Of a DNA stretch of 39,058 nucleotides, positions 22,744 to 32,260 are shown in pieces. The position numbers and the translations under genes are program-made. The notes under the pieces are model-generated. The model had not been told where the DNA came from, did no database searches, and was given only the letters and a program-made list of their open reading frames with translations. Every line of letters begins with the position of its first letter. Position 1 is the first letter of the stretch. The DNA is from a virus: IMG/VR virus record IMGVR_UViG_3300046002_002764, positions 1 through 39,058 of that record. One strand, given 5' to 3'.

Positions 22744-24585
22744 TTATTTTTTATTATATTTACCTGTGTTTCCTGAGCCACCTATTGCTCCTTTTTTTAA
22801 CATATCTTCTTTATCCTCTTTAGATACAACTTCATTTACCCAGCTTTCAAGCTCTTGTTTTAATTCTTCAGGAGTAGCGTCGCTAAATGGGTCATTAAAT
22901 GTTATAACTTTATCTTTTCCTTTATATGAAAAATTAACTGATTGAAAAGGATTAACTCCGGTATTTGGCTTAATAACTATATTAGTTCCTTTGAGTAATT
23001 TTGTTAGCGCTGCCGACGCAACTTTATCAGAGCCTTTGAATATATTTGCAGGTATCGCTTTAATTTTATTATCAAATTCTACAATAGGGTCTTTAACAGG
23101 TGTTCTTCCGGCTTTAACACCTGTGAAATCTTTTTGATTAGCTCCCATTTTCATATTAGGATCTCCTCCTTTGTTACGCTTCATTACCTCGGCAACGTTA
23201 TCAATACCATGAACCTCATTACCAAGTTCGTTCCATTGTCTTAATGTAGTAGTATTTGGATCGTAATCTAAAACACGATTTTTAACTGGGTCTGCATACT
23301 TAAATATAATTTTACCAGGTTGAGAAGTTGTATCAATATCTAATAAACCTCTATCTTGAGCTAATTTAGAACCAAGTATTGTTTCAAGTGCAGCTTGTTT
23401 CCCTGCAGGAGTTGTTGCTTTAAATACATCTCCCCAAGTACCAAGAGCATTATCTTTTTCTTTTTGTTCCTCTTTTCTTTTTATAGAAGCTTCAGACTCT
23501 TCATCTCTTGATACGGCACCAACAACTTGAGATTCTTCTTCGTAATCATATTTAGCTCTCATTTGACTTCTAATAAATTCATTAGCATCTTCTTGTTGAT
23601 TTGGACTAATAACATATTTAAAACCACCCGAATCAGGGTCAACAACTTTTAGTATTGCTTCAGGATTTTTTTTCGCATCTTCTTCGCTTGTAGTAGATCT
23701 ATATTGTTTTCCATTTGGAGCAAATACAGCGCTATCTACAAGAACTCTTGATGCGTCAAGAGGTTCTCCAACAATACTTGCAATCTGATCGTTTTCTCCT
23801 TGAAGAAAATTAAAAAGAACATCTTGAGTTCCAGGAAGTAAATCTTCTCTACTTGTAATATCATCAACGCTTGTTATTTTACCTTGTTTTTGTATTTTAC
23901 CAAGCACTACTAAGGTTTTCTTTTCTTTTCCTAATGTATCAGCCCAAGAATTTACTTTACTTTCATAATCATAAAAATCAACATTAGATAGTAATATTTG
24001 ATTAAGATAATCCATGCTTCTCATTCCACCTGGACTTTTATCTAATGTTTTTACTTTTTTACCATCAACTTCTTGCTCTATCATTTTACCTGCTAAAACA
24101 GTACCGTTAGGAGCTATCTCCCATCCTATATTACCCCAATTACCAAATCCTTCTGCTTCTTCAAAGTTCTCAGCTAATAATTGAGAATATCTTTTATCAG
24201 CAACTCCCTTCATTACATCAGAATATCTTTCTTGGTATGATTTATTTGCATTAAACGCAAGGTTTGTATTATCTGTTAGATTTTGTCTAAATACAGTATA
24301 GTCTTTTACAGACATCTGACCTTGTTCCATAAGTTTTTTAGCAATCCGCATTCTGTTTGATGCCTTGTCAGCGTATCCTAAAATACTTTCTCTAGCCCCA
24401 GTATGTTCTCCGTTAGGAGTGTCTGCAATGTATTGCATTGCTTCACGCTGAGCAACATCAAGAGCATCTTTCTTTTCTTCCCTTACTCGATTGGTTTCAG
24501 AAAGCATATCACTTATACCCTTACCAACCTCAGCCCAATTTATCTGCGAGTCAGCGTTCCTTTCTGCGTACTTAAAATATGACAT
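22744..24585 (-). CDS. internal virion protein (T7 gp15-like position)
   Basis: A 613-residue protein with a helical, charged N-terminal third (WAEVGKGISDMLSETNRVRE and on) and a mixed C-terminal part rich in Lys, Asp and Gly (GKYNKK at the very end). No enzymatic motif is visible. By order it sits between the 275-residue protein with a hydrophobic N-terminus and the 2456-residue giant, as gp15 does between gp14 and gp16 in T7-like phages. It is therefore likely to be part of the internal core or the ejected channel. Sequence similarity to T7 is not apparent. Short gaps (five and nine bases) place it in the same operon. Confidence 0.65.
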   Translation of the reverse strand: MSYFKYAERNADSQINWAEVGKGISDMLSETNRVREEKKDALDVAQREAMQYIADTPNGEHTGARESILGYADKASNRMRIAKKLMEQGQMSVKDYTVFRQNLTDNTNLAFNANKSYQERYSDVMKGVADKRYSQLLAENFEEAEGFGNWGNIGWEIAPNGTVLAGKMIEQEVDGKKVKTLDKSPGGMRSMDYLNQILLSNVDFYDYESKVNSWADTLGKEKKTLVVLGKIQKQGKITSVDDITSREDLLPGTQDVLFNFLQGENDQIASIVGEPLDASRVLVDSAVFAPNGKQYRSTTSEEDAKKNPEAILKVVDPDSGGFKYVISPNQQEDANEFIRSQMRAKYDYEEESQVVGAVSRDEESEASIKRKEEQKEKDNALGTWGDVFKATTPAGKQAALETILGSKLAQDRGLLDIDTTSQPGKIIFKYADPVKNRVLDYDPNTTTLRQWNELGNEVHGIDNVAEVMKRNKGGDPNMKMGANQKDFTGVKAGRTPVKDPIVEFDNKIKAIPANIFKGSDKVASAALTKLLKGTNIVIKPNTGVNPFQSVNFSYKGKDKVITFNDPFSDATPEELKQELESWVNEVVSKEDKEDMLKKGAIGGSGNTGKYNKK

Positions 24586-24594
24586 ATATTATAA

Positions 24595-25422
24595 TTAATA
24601 AATATTAAACGGGTTGTAGTTTTGCATATATTGCGGGTCAGAAAACAACATTTGACGTTGCTCAGGACTAAGCTCTTTCTTAAATCTTCTAAATTGAGGA
24701 TCACTCATATTTTTAATTTTATCAAAATCAAGATTAGTGAATCCATCTGTGCCTGCTGCACCCATTGTTTTACTTATACCACCGCCTTTTCCTTTCACAT
24801 TTCCAAGTGCTTGGAATTGATCAGAAGACATGCTCATACGGCCTAATGCGTTTTTTTGAGCGCCTATATTCTGTTGGAACAAAGGAACCATATCCAATCC
24901 TTGTTGTGCTGTAGATGCAAGTCCTTGAAAACCTTCCATCATAGCTTGAGACCTTGCTTCCTCGGCATCTCTTGCGGCTAATTGAGCTCCCTCTACTTCT
25001 CCTAAATCTAACTGAACACCCAAATCTCTAAGGCGACTATTTTCGTTTATTATATCACTCTCTATAGATGCTAATTCTTGACCCATGGCTCCTCTTACTC
25101 CAGCTTGCGCTTCATTTTGAGCCATCTGAAGTTTTCCAGCAGTAACTTCTGCCCCTCTGTCTGACTCTTGCCCCATCTGCATAGCTTGAGCGCCTTGAGA
25201 CAGCATAGCCTCTCTTTGTAGTTCGTATGGTTCTTTTTGAATAGACCTTTCTTCTGCGAAGTTTACTGAAAGTTTTTTACGTGCCTCGGCCATTGCCTCA
25301 GCTGCTTTTGCCTCAGCCTTTCTTTGTAATTTTTTTTGCTTTCCTGCCTGAGTGAATGACATTGCAGTTGAACCTGCTGATACTGCTAAACCACCTATTG
25401 CTACCGCTGTTGCTACTCCCAT
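24595..25422 (-). CDS. internal virion protein (T7 gp14-like position)
   Basis: A 275-residue protein with an N-terminal hydrophobic Gly/Ala-rich segment (GVATAVAIGGLAVSAGSTAM) followed by a long Ala/Glu/Lys coiled coil. The C-terminal part is Gly- and Met-rich and ends in QNYNPFNIY. This profile, a small membrane-active helix plus a coiled coil, is that of podovirus internal proteins such as T7 gp14 or P22 gp7/gp20, which are ejected into the envelope ahead of the DNA. It directly precedes the two larger internal proteins. The assignment rests on position and profile, not on recognised homology. Confidence 0.65.
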   Translation of the reverse strand: MGVATAVAIGGLAVSAGSTAMSFTQAGKQKKLQRKAEAKAAEAMAEARKKLSVNFAEERSIQKEPYELQREAMLSQGAQAMQMGQESDRGAEVTAGKLQMAQNEAQAGVRGAMGQELASIESDIINENSRLRDLGVQLDLGEVEGAQLAARDAEEARSQAMMEGFQGLASTAQQGLDMVPLFQQNIGAQKNALGRMSMSSDQFQALGNVKGKGGGISKTMGAAGTDGFTNLDFDKIKNMSDPQFRRFKKELSPEQRQMLFSDPQYMQNYNPFNIY

Positions 25423-25423
25423 T

Positions 25424-25828
25424 TTATAATAATTTTATCATTTCACTTGTATATGAATCTCCTTTTGTATATCCTAGATTTTCATAAGTTTTAATTAGAC
25501 TATTGTTTTTTATTAATGCGTAAGCATATTTGCTTCCAGCATTTTTACTTATGTTTGTTAAAGAATCTATAAGTAATGTAATAGCTTCTCTTCTTTTTTC
25601 TCTGTAGTTTTTATTTGAAACTATCCAATCTACCCAGGAAACTTTTGAGTTTGTCATGTAGATAAATCCTGCACAAACAGGAACTTCTCCATCATAAACT
25701 ATCATACCTCCCATTCCTTGCTCAGGTAAAAAATCTTTCTGAGGAGCTGTCCAGTTCCAATCAGACCACCAATTTACTAATGTATCTTGATAGTCATTTT
25801 CATTAAGCTGTCTAATTGTTAGTTCCAT
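25424..25828 (-). CDS. GNAT-family N-acetyltransferase
   Basis: A 134-residue protein with the compact GNAT fold. It has an N-terminal strand (MELTIRQLNENDYQD), a central strand pair (GGMIVYDGEVPVCAGFIYMT, then WVDWIVSNKNYR) and a C-terminal NNSLIKTYENLGYTKGDSYT, typical of acetyl-CoA binders. The usual R-x-x-G-x-G/A pyrophosphate loop is degenerate (YREKRREAI), so activity is uncertain. The target is unknown; it could modify a virion or a host protein. It sits between tail genes and internal-protein genes, two bases before the next gene, and has a TATCTTTG promoter-like element seven bases before its start. Confidence 0.75.
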   Translation of the reverse strand: MELTIRQLNENDYQDTLVNWWSDWNWTAPQKDFLPEQGMGGMIVYDGEVPVCAGFIYMTNSKVSWVDWIVSNKNYREKRREAITLLIDSLTNISKNAGSKYAYALIKNNSLIKTYENLGYTKGDSYTSEMIKLL

Positions 25829-25835
25829 ATAGTTA

Positions 25836-25843
25836 CAAAGATA
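25836..25843 (-). promoter_or_regulatory. Bacteroidota-type -7 promoter element (TATCTTTG)
   Basis: On the minus strand TATCTTTG fits TAnnTTTG and is followed by TAAC, as at the promoter-like element at 37609. It lies seven bases before the GNAT start, so a transcript from it would be nearly leaderless. It sits between the tail gene at 25849 and the GNAT gene. No -33 box is clear. Confidence 0.4.
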
Positions 25844-25848
25844 TGAAT

Positions 25849-26664
25849 TTACGGGAAACTTTTCATAACATTTGATTCAACTGCAAATAATTCAACTTTA
25901 CTATTAAAGCTATTGTATAATGTAAAAGTACAATAATGGCCTAAAACACCATGAGATTCAGCAACTGAGTTTTTAATGTATAAGAAAAAGTTAACATCAC
26001 TTGGTATAGGAATAGAGACAGGTGAAACCATAGAGTTGTTTATAACTATTTGATTTACACCATTTGGTAAGTCTATATTTATAGCAATTACTTGTCCTGC
26101 AAATTGAGTTGTTGTACCAAAATAAACATAATCTCCAACGCTTATAATATTTCCAACCGATATTAATGGAGATATACTAAAGTTTATTTTAGTATTAGCT
26201 GTTGAAGGGTCTAAAACAGTTAAGCTATTTCCAATTCCATTCAAACTTCTAAGGTCAAGTTCTCCTATTGTGTTATTTCTGACAAAAGCAAAATAAGCAG
26301 CTTCTTTTTTCTCAAACCATTCTTGCTGAATAAATCCTGAGAACTGTAAGTCTGTTATAAGCTCAGCATTCCATATAGAATCACCTTCTAGGTTTATTGT
26401 TTTAAATAATTTATTCTCAAGAACACTATTATTAAATACACTTTGTATTTTTGTTGATGTAAAAGCACCTGTTGGGTTTCCTAATTGGATCCACCATGGT
26501 TGGTAAAAAGTATTTCTTGATTCATTTACATTGTGTCTGTATAAATTACCTCCTTTAAATGTATAGAGATAATTATTCATTCCAATCATCCAATCAGGAT
26601 AATAAGAGTAAAAAGAAACCCATCCGGCAACTCCTTCGCTATATGATAATGTGTGATTTGGCAT
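25849..26664 (-). CDS. tail or virion-surface structural protein
   Basis: A 271-residue, beta-rich protein. The opening, GWVSFYSYYPDWMIGMNNYL, then YTFKGGNLYRHN and RNTFY, is a pattern I associate with tail-associated structural proteins of Bacteroidota phages. Regular turns and few charges suggest a beta-propeller or fibre-like fold. It follows the Cys-rich tail protein with a gap of 15 bases and precedes the GNAT gene, so it belongs to the tail block. A receptor-binding or adaptor role is plausible, but no specific domain is recognised. Confidence 0.6.
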   Translation of the reverse strand: MPNHTLSYSEGVAGWVSFYSYYPDWMIGMNNYLYTFKGGNLYRHNVNESRNTFYQPWWIQLGNPTGAFTSTKIQSVFNNSVLENKLFKTINLEGDSIWNAELITDLQFSGFIQQEWFEKKEAAYFAFVRNNTIGELDLRSLNGIGNSLTVLDPSTANTKINFSISPLISVGNIISVGDYVYFGTTTQFAGQVIAINIDLPNGVNQIVINNSMVSPVSIPIPSDVNFFLYIKNSVAESHGVLGHYCTFTLYNSFNSKVELFAVESNVMKSFP

Positions 26665-26679
26665 AATATTGTTTATGTT

Positions 26680-27807
26680 TTACGCAGGACAAGGTCCGTT
26701 TTCAATTAAAGATATTCCAGGAGACACAGTTACTGTTCCTTGGTTCGCACAGAATACTATAGTTTCGTTTTCGATAATAACATCTTGAACATCTCCTAAG
26801 CAGTCTACATAAAATACAGTCCCTGGTCCTCCTCCTGATGATATAGCTGTGTATTCTCTACATAGATAACTTGAACAATCTGTAAACCCTATAACTATAC
26901 CGTCTTGAACTTCTATAGATTTTCTTGGAATATCTACGTTTTCTATAAGATAAAACCCATCAGCTAAAGGTGTAACTCCATAAGCATCTTCAAACACATA
27001 ATCATATAAACCTACATATGTATCTGACTCTTCGTGTACTTTTGCAAAATAATACAATTCAGTCAAATTAACAAAGCAATCTGCAGAAGAACTTACTATT
27101 GAGCTGCTAAAAGAAGGTAGTAATGAAGGGCAATTTACATTTATAGAAAAAACTGTTGAACCACAAGGCCCTAATAATTCAAGGTTTAATAGTGAAGGAG
27201 TTGCATACACTTTAGGTATTACCATAACACAAGGCCCAGTAGGCACAGCGCTCAAAGATATATCTCCAGCTGCTATTGGTATAGTCTGACTATTTCCAGT
27301 AGAAACAAAAGAGCCTCCTGTATATAAAAATTCATTTAAAGTTACATTCCCTCCTGCAGGATACCAACTAGATGAACAAGAACTAGTTCCTGATGTTCTT
27401 CCGGCAATAGTAAATCCACTAGGATTAGTGCTTCTATGTAGTCCATCTGCAGGAGAGCTTAGTGTATTATAAATATTTCCATTATAAGTAGCTCTAATTC
27501 CATCAGGAACAGAGGCCGGATTAAATGTAATTATTATAGCTCCAACATTAGCTATCGTGCTTCCTGCGTCTGTATTTAGAAGATATATTCCTGTACCACC
27601 ACTTCCTGATATACTTTCGCCACAAGCAACTCCACAAGTACCACATAATGCCTCAGGCAATAACACCCCAACAACCTGCTCTCTTGATGTAACTCCGTCT
27701 GAATAAAATCCATCAGGAGCAAGAGTAGTAAGGCTTATGTCTAAAAAAACAGATGTACAAGATCCTAATGAGGGTCCGTTTAAAAAATAACTTCCTAATG
27801 TAGCCAT
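26680..27807 (-). CDS. Cys-rich tail protein, possible fibre
   Basis: A 375-residue protein rich in Gly, Ser, Thr and Pro and almost free of Lys. It has about 14 cysteines (LCGTCGVACGE alone holds three), and the last residues are NGPCPA. The composition is that of a beta-rich surface protein, perhaps stabilised by disulfides or metal. I recognise no named family. It lies between the nozzle-like protein and another tail protein, the place where podoviruses encode fibres or spikes. The many cysteines in a phage structural protein are unusual. Receptor binding is a reasonable guess. Confidence 0.55.
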   Translation of the reverse strand: MATLGSYFLNGPSLGSCTSVFLDISLTTLAPDGFYSDGVTSREQVVGVLLPEALCGTCGVACGESISGSGGTGIYLLNTDAGSTIANVGAIIITFNPASVPDGIRATYNGNIYNTLSSPADGLHRSTNPSGFTIAGRTSGTSSCSSSWYPAGGNVTLNEFLYTGGSFVSTGNSQTIPIAAGDISLSAVPTGPCVMVIPKVYATPSLLNLELLGPCGSTVFSINVNCPSLLPSFSSSIVSSSADCFVNLTELYYFAKVHEESDTYVGLYDYVFEDAYGVTPLADGFYLIENVDIPRKSIEVQDGIVIGFTDCSSYLCREYTAISSGGGPGTVFYVDCLGDVQDVIIENETIVFCANQGTVTVSPGISLIENGPCPA

Positions 27808-27825
27808 ATTATTTTATTAATTTTA

Positions 27826-30800
27826 TTAATTACAATTACAACAAGAATCATTAGAGCTTGTTGCTGAGTAGCATAATTCAACTGGAACAGATTCTCTTAA
27901 GTCCCAAATTAAATATAAAAACTCTCCATTAGAACTCAAAGGTACTGTAAAATCAGCAGAAAAAATAGGGTCTGATCCTATAATTGGAGTAGCTAAAGAA
28001 GATGCCAATATCATTGCCTGTATATCTATATCATTATTGTCGTACAAGACATTGCTTCTTAAATATCTAAATTTATTTTTAGAAGGATTAAATGTAAAGT
28101 CATCAGGACTAATCTTATTTGAAATAAGTTTCATAGTGCTCAATTCAGGAGGAAATCCTCCAGTACCAACAAATCCTGACGATATATTATACCTTGAAAC
28201 AACTGGATTAGACGCGCCACTATCAAGTAACACTAAATTAGATAATAATGGACCTACGAATGCACCATCCGTATATCTATACTCTGCATGTATAGTTTTA
28301 CCTGAATCAATATCATTTGATATCACAACTTCTACTATATTTAATGTCTCTGCTAAGCAACAATCTGCTAAAACAGATACTTTCATATCTCCAGTATAAA
28401 CAAGCTCTATATCAACAGTCTCTACTGATATGTTGTTTTTGTCAAAAAATATACTTCCATCTTCGTTTGTAGCGCCTGATGAGACAGTAACTCCATTATA
28501 AATAGCAGAAACAGTTAAAGTAGCTCCTTCTTCAATATTGCTAAATCCCCAACTAACTTCAGTAATACCTACTAATGCACCTAAGTCAACACAATAAGAT
28601 TCTTTTTTACTAATCTCATCATTTATTGAAAGCGTAAAAGTTTGTGTAATTCCACAACTTGTACACTGAGGGTTTACTGGCAATAATGTCTCATTGCTGC
28701 TTAATACATATTCGTTCATGTAAGGGTCAAACCCTCCTAATTTTTGAGTATTGAAAGAAGAGTTAAACGTATCTCTAAACCAAGTACGCATACTTTGTTC
28801 AGATATTACAACTAATTGGTCATTCTGTCCTGAGTCTCCTTTTAATTGTATTACAGCTCCTCGTTTTACATCTGTAAAATACCTATCATATCCCCATTGA
28901 GAATAACTTTCAGGATTAAAACTAATACCATATTTTTCAGTACGCGCTATTTGAGTACCTAATACTTGAGGTGTGGCTGTTATTATACCTCCAGCACTTG
29001 CATCAGATAACAAGTTTTTCTCAGCTAATACGTAAGATATCTTATCTTCTTGCAAAACAAGAATATCTGTCTCTCTTCCATCTAATATGAATATTTCTCC
29101 AAAAGATGCCTCACAATTTTTATAATTAGATAGTCCTTTGTTAAATTCATTAAGCCTATTTACATTGGTTTCTTGATTGTAATTCCCACTATATATTATA
29201 TCAGAAAATCTATCTGCTTCTTTATAATCTTGTTCAGCTACCGTAGTAACTCTTTCTCCAAGATTGAAGCTTCTACCAATAATAGAATCTCTTATCTTAT
29301 AACTCTCTGCTCCATTTCCAAATGAAAAGCAGTTAAAGAAATTAGTATTTATTATTGCAGGAATATTTCCTGAAATGTTTTGATTCTGAACATTCCCTGA
29401 ATGATTTCCAAACTCATCTATTCCAAAAGATAAACTATTTTCAAAAAACAAATCAGGTAAGGCATCTTGTGGCTCAGTCTCAAATATAATTGTATTTATA
29501 GCTCTAAATATTTTTATATCTAAAGTTACACAATATTTTCTTGAATTAGGGTAACCTACTCCTGTACAACTCTTACCAGTTGATGCCTGAAGTATTGTTG
29601 CATTTGTAATTGGATTAACATAAAACTGAAGAAACAAATTCTGCATGTCAAAAGATGTCAAAATACCATTAGTAGATATATATGATAATGTAGTAGTTCC
29701 ATCTTTTGAATAGCCAGTACTTAATAAAGCAGATATATTATCTCCATTCCACCAATCTTGAAAATTATCATAACCAGTAGATGCAGTGAATCTTCTTTGA
29801 AATAAATAACCTCTTGCCTCACAAGAACCTCCAACACCAGCTCTATTCCAATCAAAGTTTAAGTTTATAGTACTACCGGCAGGTATAGATATGTCCTCAT
29901 ATTGCCAAGTAGGATGTAATGGATCAAATCCAGCACCTTTATATGAATTTACATTATAATTTATTTTTGAGAAATTACCTCCTTTCGGAGCGCATGCAGA
30001 ATACTGACCAAGATTAACAACAGCATCAGGGTCTACTACTGCAGAAAAGCTATTTGGATTTATTTTAATGTAAAGCCCTGAAGGAACAACAGCTCCATTA
30101 GCAGGTGCTATAAAACCATCTTGTTGAGCTTGTTTGTCTAATACTGTAGCAAAAGCACAATTTGACTTAGGACCATCAGTATCTGCTTTTACAATCAACT
30201 TATCTCCTATTTCTATTTTTTTTGTATTTTCTCCTTCTAAATAAAACCATACCGAGTTAGTAGCAGGATCAGTAAAGAATAAGTTACAATAAATTGTCTC
30301 GTAATTCTCCTGGTCAGGCTTAATAACAAATTTATATCTCTTAGCCCAATACGGAGCCACTTGTGTGACTGGTATTACTACCTGAATTGAGTTTTGGTTT
30401 TTTGAGAAACCACATGGTACATATACAGTATTGTTAGGACTTACTAAAGCCGTAGATGACCTATTGTATTCATCCATATAAACAATACCTATCTCATAAC
30501 CTCTATTGCTATGAAGACTTCTTGGACTTCCTATCTCTTGAAAAATACCTTCTGCAAAAGTAATTTCATAATACTCAAAAACAGTAGACGTAGGGGTTGC
30601 TGGATTATCAACATATTTCATTGCACAAAGCTGTAGTCCTATGGAATTACTAACTGGAGTAGTTATAATAGAAATAGGTTGATTGATAGATGATATTCCG
30701 CTAGCTACTTTTTGTAATGCATCTAAATTATTTGGTAAGATACAATTAATAGCATCAGTAAAAGTAATACCATCACAAGATGTTTCAACACCAGGAGTGG

Positions 30801-32259
30801 CACTATATACCGGGAGTATATTTGTAGCAACACCTACTGCTTCTTGAAACTCAGTACTTGTAGCCATCTGATATACAGATGTATAATTTGTGTTTAAGAA
30901 AAAATCAAAAGATACTTGTATGTTATCAGTAGTTTCAGATGGAAACGGAGTTGATCCTGAAAATGAATTATGTGTAAAAGTAATAGTTAAACTTATAAAA
31001 GATCCAGCTACTAATGATAATCCACTTAAATCCATATAAACAATAGAATTAGGTATTGACCTCAGTCCATTTACTTGGTAATTTCCAGATGTAAAAGAAT
31101 CAGGTACATCAATATTTCCTATTGAAGTAGTTATTAAGTTCGCTCTATATTCTAGTTTTATTGGCTGACCTGTTTTTGTTATTAAATCATATCCTTCTAC
31201 GTAATTTCCATACATAAGTCTATTCCCCATAATTGTTTGTGCTTTTGCAAAACGGGGAACATTATCATAAAGCCTCAATATCTCAGCTTCATTTAGTATT
31301 GTAAATATCTTACTATTATTAAAAGAGAATTGATATACTTGGTTGTCTGAAAGGCCTAAGTCAGCTTTGTTTATTTTTTCAATTATTTTAATAATATTAT
31401 TATTAGATTGCTTAAATAACAAATCTATACCAATCACTAAATTACTTCCTGAATCATAACTGACTAATGCTGTATTTACAAAATTAGTCATACCTTCATT
31501 TAGCATGCTGTTTAAACTAAACTCAAAAGGTCTTGGAGTAAATGCAACATCAGACCACTGAGAGGTAGCTGAGTATTCTCCATTCTCATATTCATACCTA
31601 TAAGCAAAACAAATAAATCTCTCTTCTAAGTAATTCTCTTGTCCAGCAGTTGTAATCAACTGAACTGAAGGAGATTCTACCGGAGGTTTTTTAATAACAA
31701 GAATTGATTCGTTACTAAATTGGTCTATATTAAGTACAGGATTTGAATAGTTCTTAGAAACATTTATTACTCTAGGAGCATTGTAATCATCTGTAAAAAA
31801 CAATAAGTCTTCTATTATATCTACACCAGTAATTAAATACGAAGGATTGAAATTCAACGTTGTCTTTAAGTCAGTTCCATCATTTATACTGATTATGTGA
31901 TATTTAAGTATATTTGAATAAACATTATAAGAAAGAATTAAATCTAGTTTTTTACTTGGATTTACACCTGCTGCAGTAAAAGCAAAAGTAGGATCATGTA
32001 CAAACCAATATACAGTCTCTCTAGCGCTATCTTCTATCGCACCAATACATTTAGCATTTACACTTAATAAAGTCCCGTCAATATAAGATAATGTAGTTAA
32101 ATTGATATTTCCTTTAGTATTTTCTATAACACCTACTTCAGAATTTTCAGTAGAACCCATTCTGATATTCATAGCATCAATATATTCTCCATCAGGAAGC
32201 AATCGTTGGTCAACGATTTTATTCATTCTTCCTGCTATAAAATTTCTTGTTATGTCCAT
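27826..32259 (-). CDS. large tail nozzle/stabilisation-type structural protein
   Basis: A 1477-residue, beta-rich protein. The N-terminus, ITRNFIAGRMNKIVDQRLLP followed by DGEYIDAMNIRMGSTENSEVG and ENTKGNI, matches my memory of large tail proteins of podoviruses and crAss-like relatives that form the nozzle or stabilise the tail (beta-propeller type). Long stretches of Ser/Thr/Asn-rich strands follow. The very C-terminus is Cys-rich (SSNDSCCNCN). It follows the connector genes with a one-base gap and precedes the fibre-like genes, which is the order expected for a T7 gp12-like nozzle. It is about twice the usual length, so extra domains are present. Confidence 0.7.
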   Translation of the reverse strand: MDITRNFIAGRMNKIVDQRLLPDGEYIDAMNIRMGSTENSEVGVIENTKGNINLTTLSYIDGTLLSVNAKCIGAIEDSARETVYWFVHDPTFAFTAAGVNPSKKLDLILSYNVYSNILKYHIISINDGTDLKTTLNFNPSYLITGVDIIEDLLFFTDDYNAPRVINVSKNYSNPVLNIDQFSNESILVIKKPPVESPSVQLITTAGQENYLEERFICFAYRYEYENGEYSATSQWSDVAFTPRPFEFSLNSMLNEGMTNFVNTALVSYDSGSNLVIGIDLLFKQSNNNIIKIIEKINKADLGLSDNQVYQFSFNNSKIFTILNEAEILRLYDNVPRFAKAQTIMGNRLMYGNYVEGYDLITKTGQPIKLEYRANLITTSIGNIDVPDSFTSGNYQVNGLRSIPNSIVYMDLSGLSLVAGSFISLTITFTHNSFSGSTPFPSETTDNIQVSFDFFLNTNYTSVYQMATSTEFQEAVGVATNILPVYSATPGVETSCDGITFTDAINCILPNNLDALQKVASGISSINQPISIITTPVSNSIGLQLCAMKYVDNPATPTSTVFEYYEITFAEGIFQEIGSPRSLHSNRGYEIGIVYMDEYNRSSTALVSPNNTVYVPCGFSKNQNSIQVVIPVTQVAPYWAKRYKFVIKPDQENYETIYCNLFFTDPATNSVWFYLEGENTKKIEIGDKLIVKADTDGPKSNCAFATVLDKQAQQDGFIAPANGAVVPSGLYIKINPNSFSAVVDPDAVVNLGQYSACAPKGGNFSKINYNVNSYKGAGFDPLHPTWQYEDISIPAGSTINLNFDWNRAGVGGSCEARGYLFQRRFTASTGYDNFQDWWNGDNISALLSTGYSKDGTTTLSYISTNGILTSFDMQNLFLQFYVNPITNATILQASTGKSCTGVGYPNSRKYCVTLDIKIFRAINTIIFETEPQDALPDLFFENSLSFGIDEFGNHSGNVQNQNISGNIPAIINTNFFNCFSFGNGAESYKIRDSIIGRSFNLGERVTTVAEQDYKEADRFSDIIYSGNYNQETNVNRLNEFNKGLSNYKNCEASFGEIFILDGRETDILVLQEDKISYVLAEKNLLSDASAGGIITATPQVLGTQIARTEKYGISFNPESYSQWGYDRYFTDVKRGAVIQLKGDSGQNDQLVVISEQSMRTWFRDTFNSSFNTQKLGGFDPYMNEYVLSSNETLLPVNPQCTSCGITQTFTLSINDEISKKESYCVDLGALVGITEVSWGFSNIEEGATLTVSAIYNGVTVSSGATNEDGSIFFDKNNISVETVDIELVYTGDMKVSVLADCCLAETLNIVEVVISNDIDSGKTIHAEYRYTDGAFVGPLLSNLVLLDSGASNPVVSRYNISSGFVGTGGFPPELSTMKLISNKISPDDFTFNPSKNKFRYLRSNVLYDNNDIDIQAMILASSLATPIIGSDPIFSADFTVPLSSNGEFLYLIWDLRESVPVELCYSATSSNDSCCNCN

Positions 32260-32260
32260 A

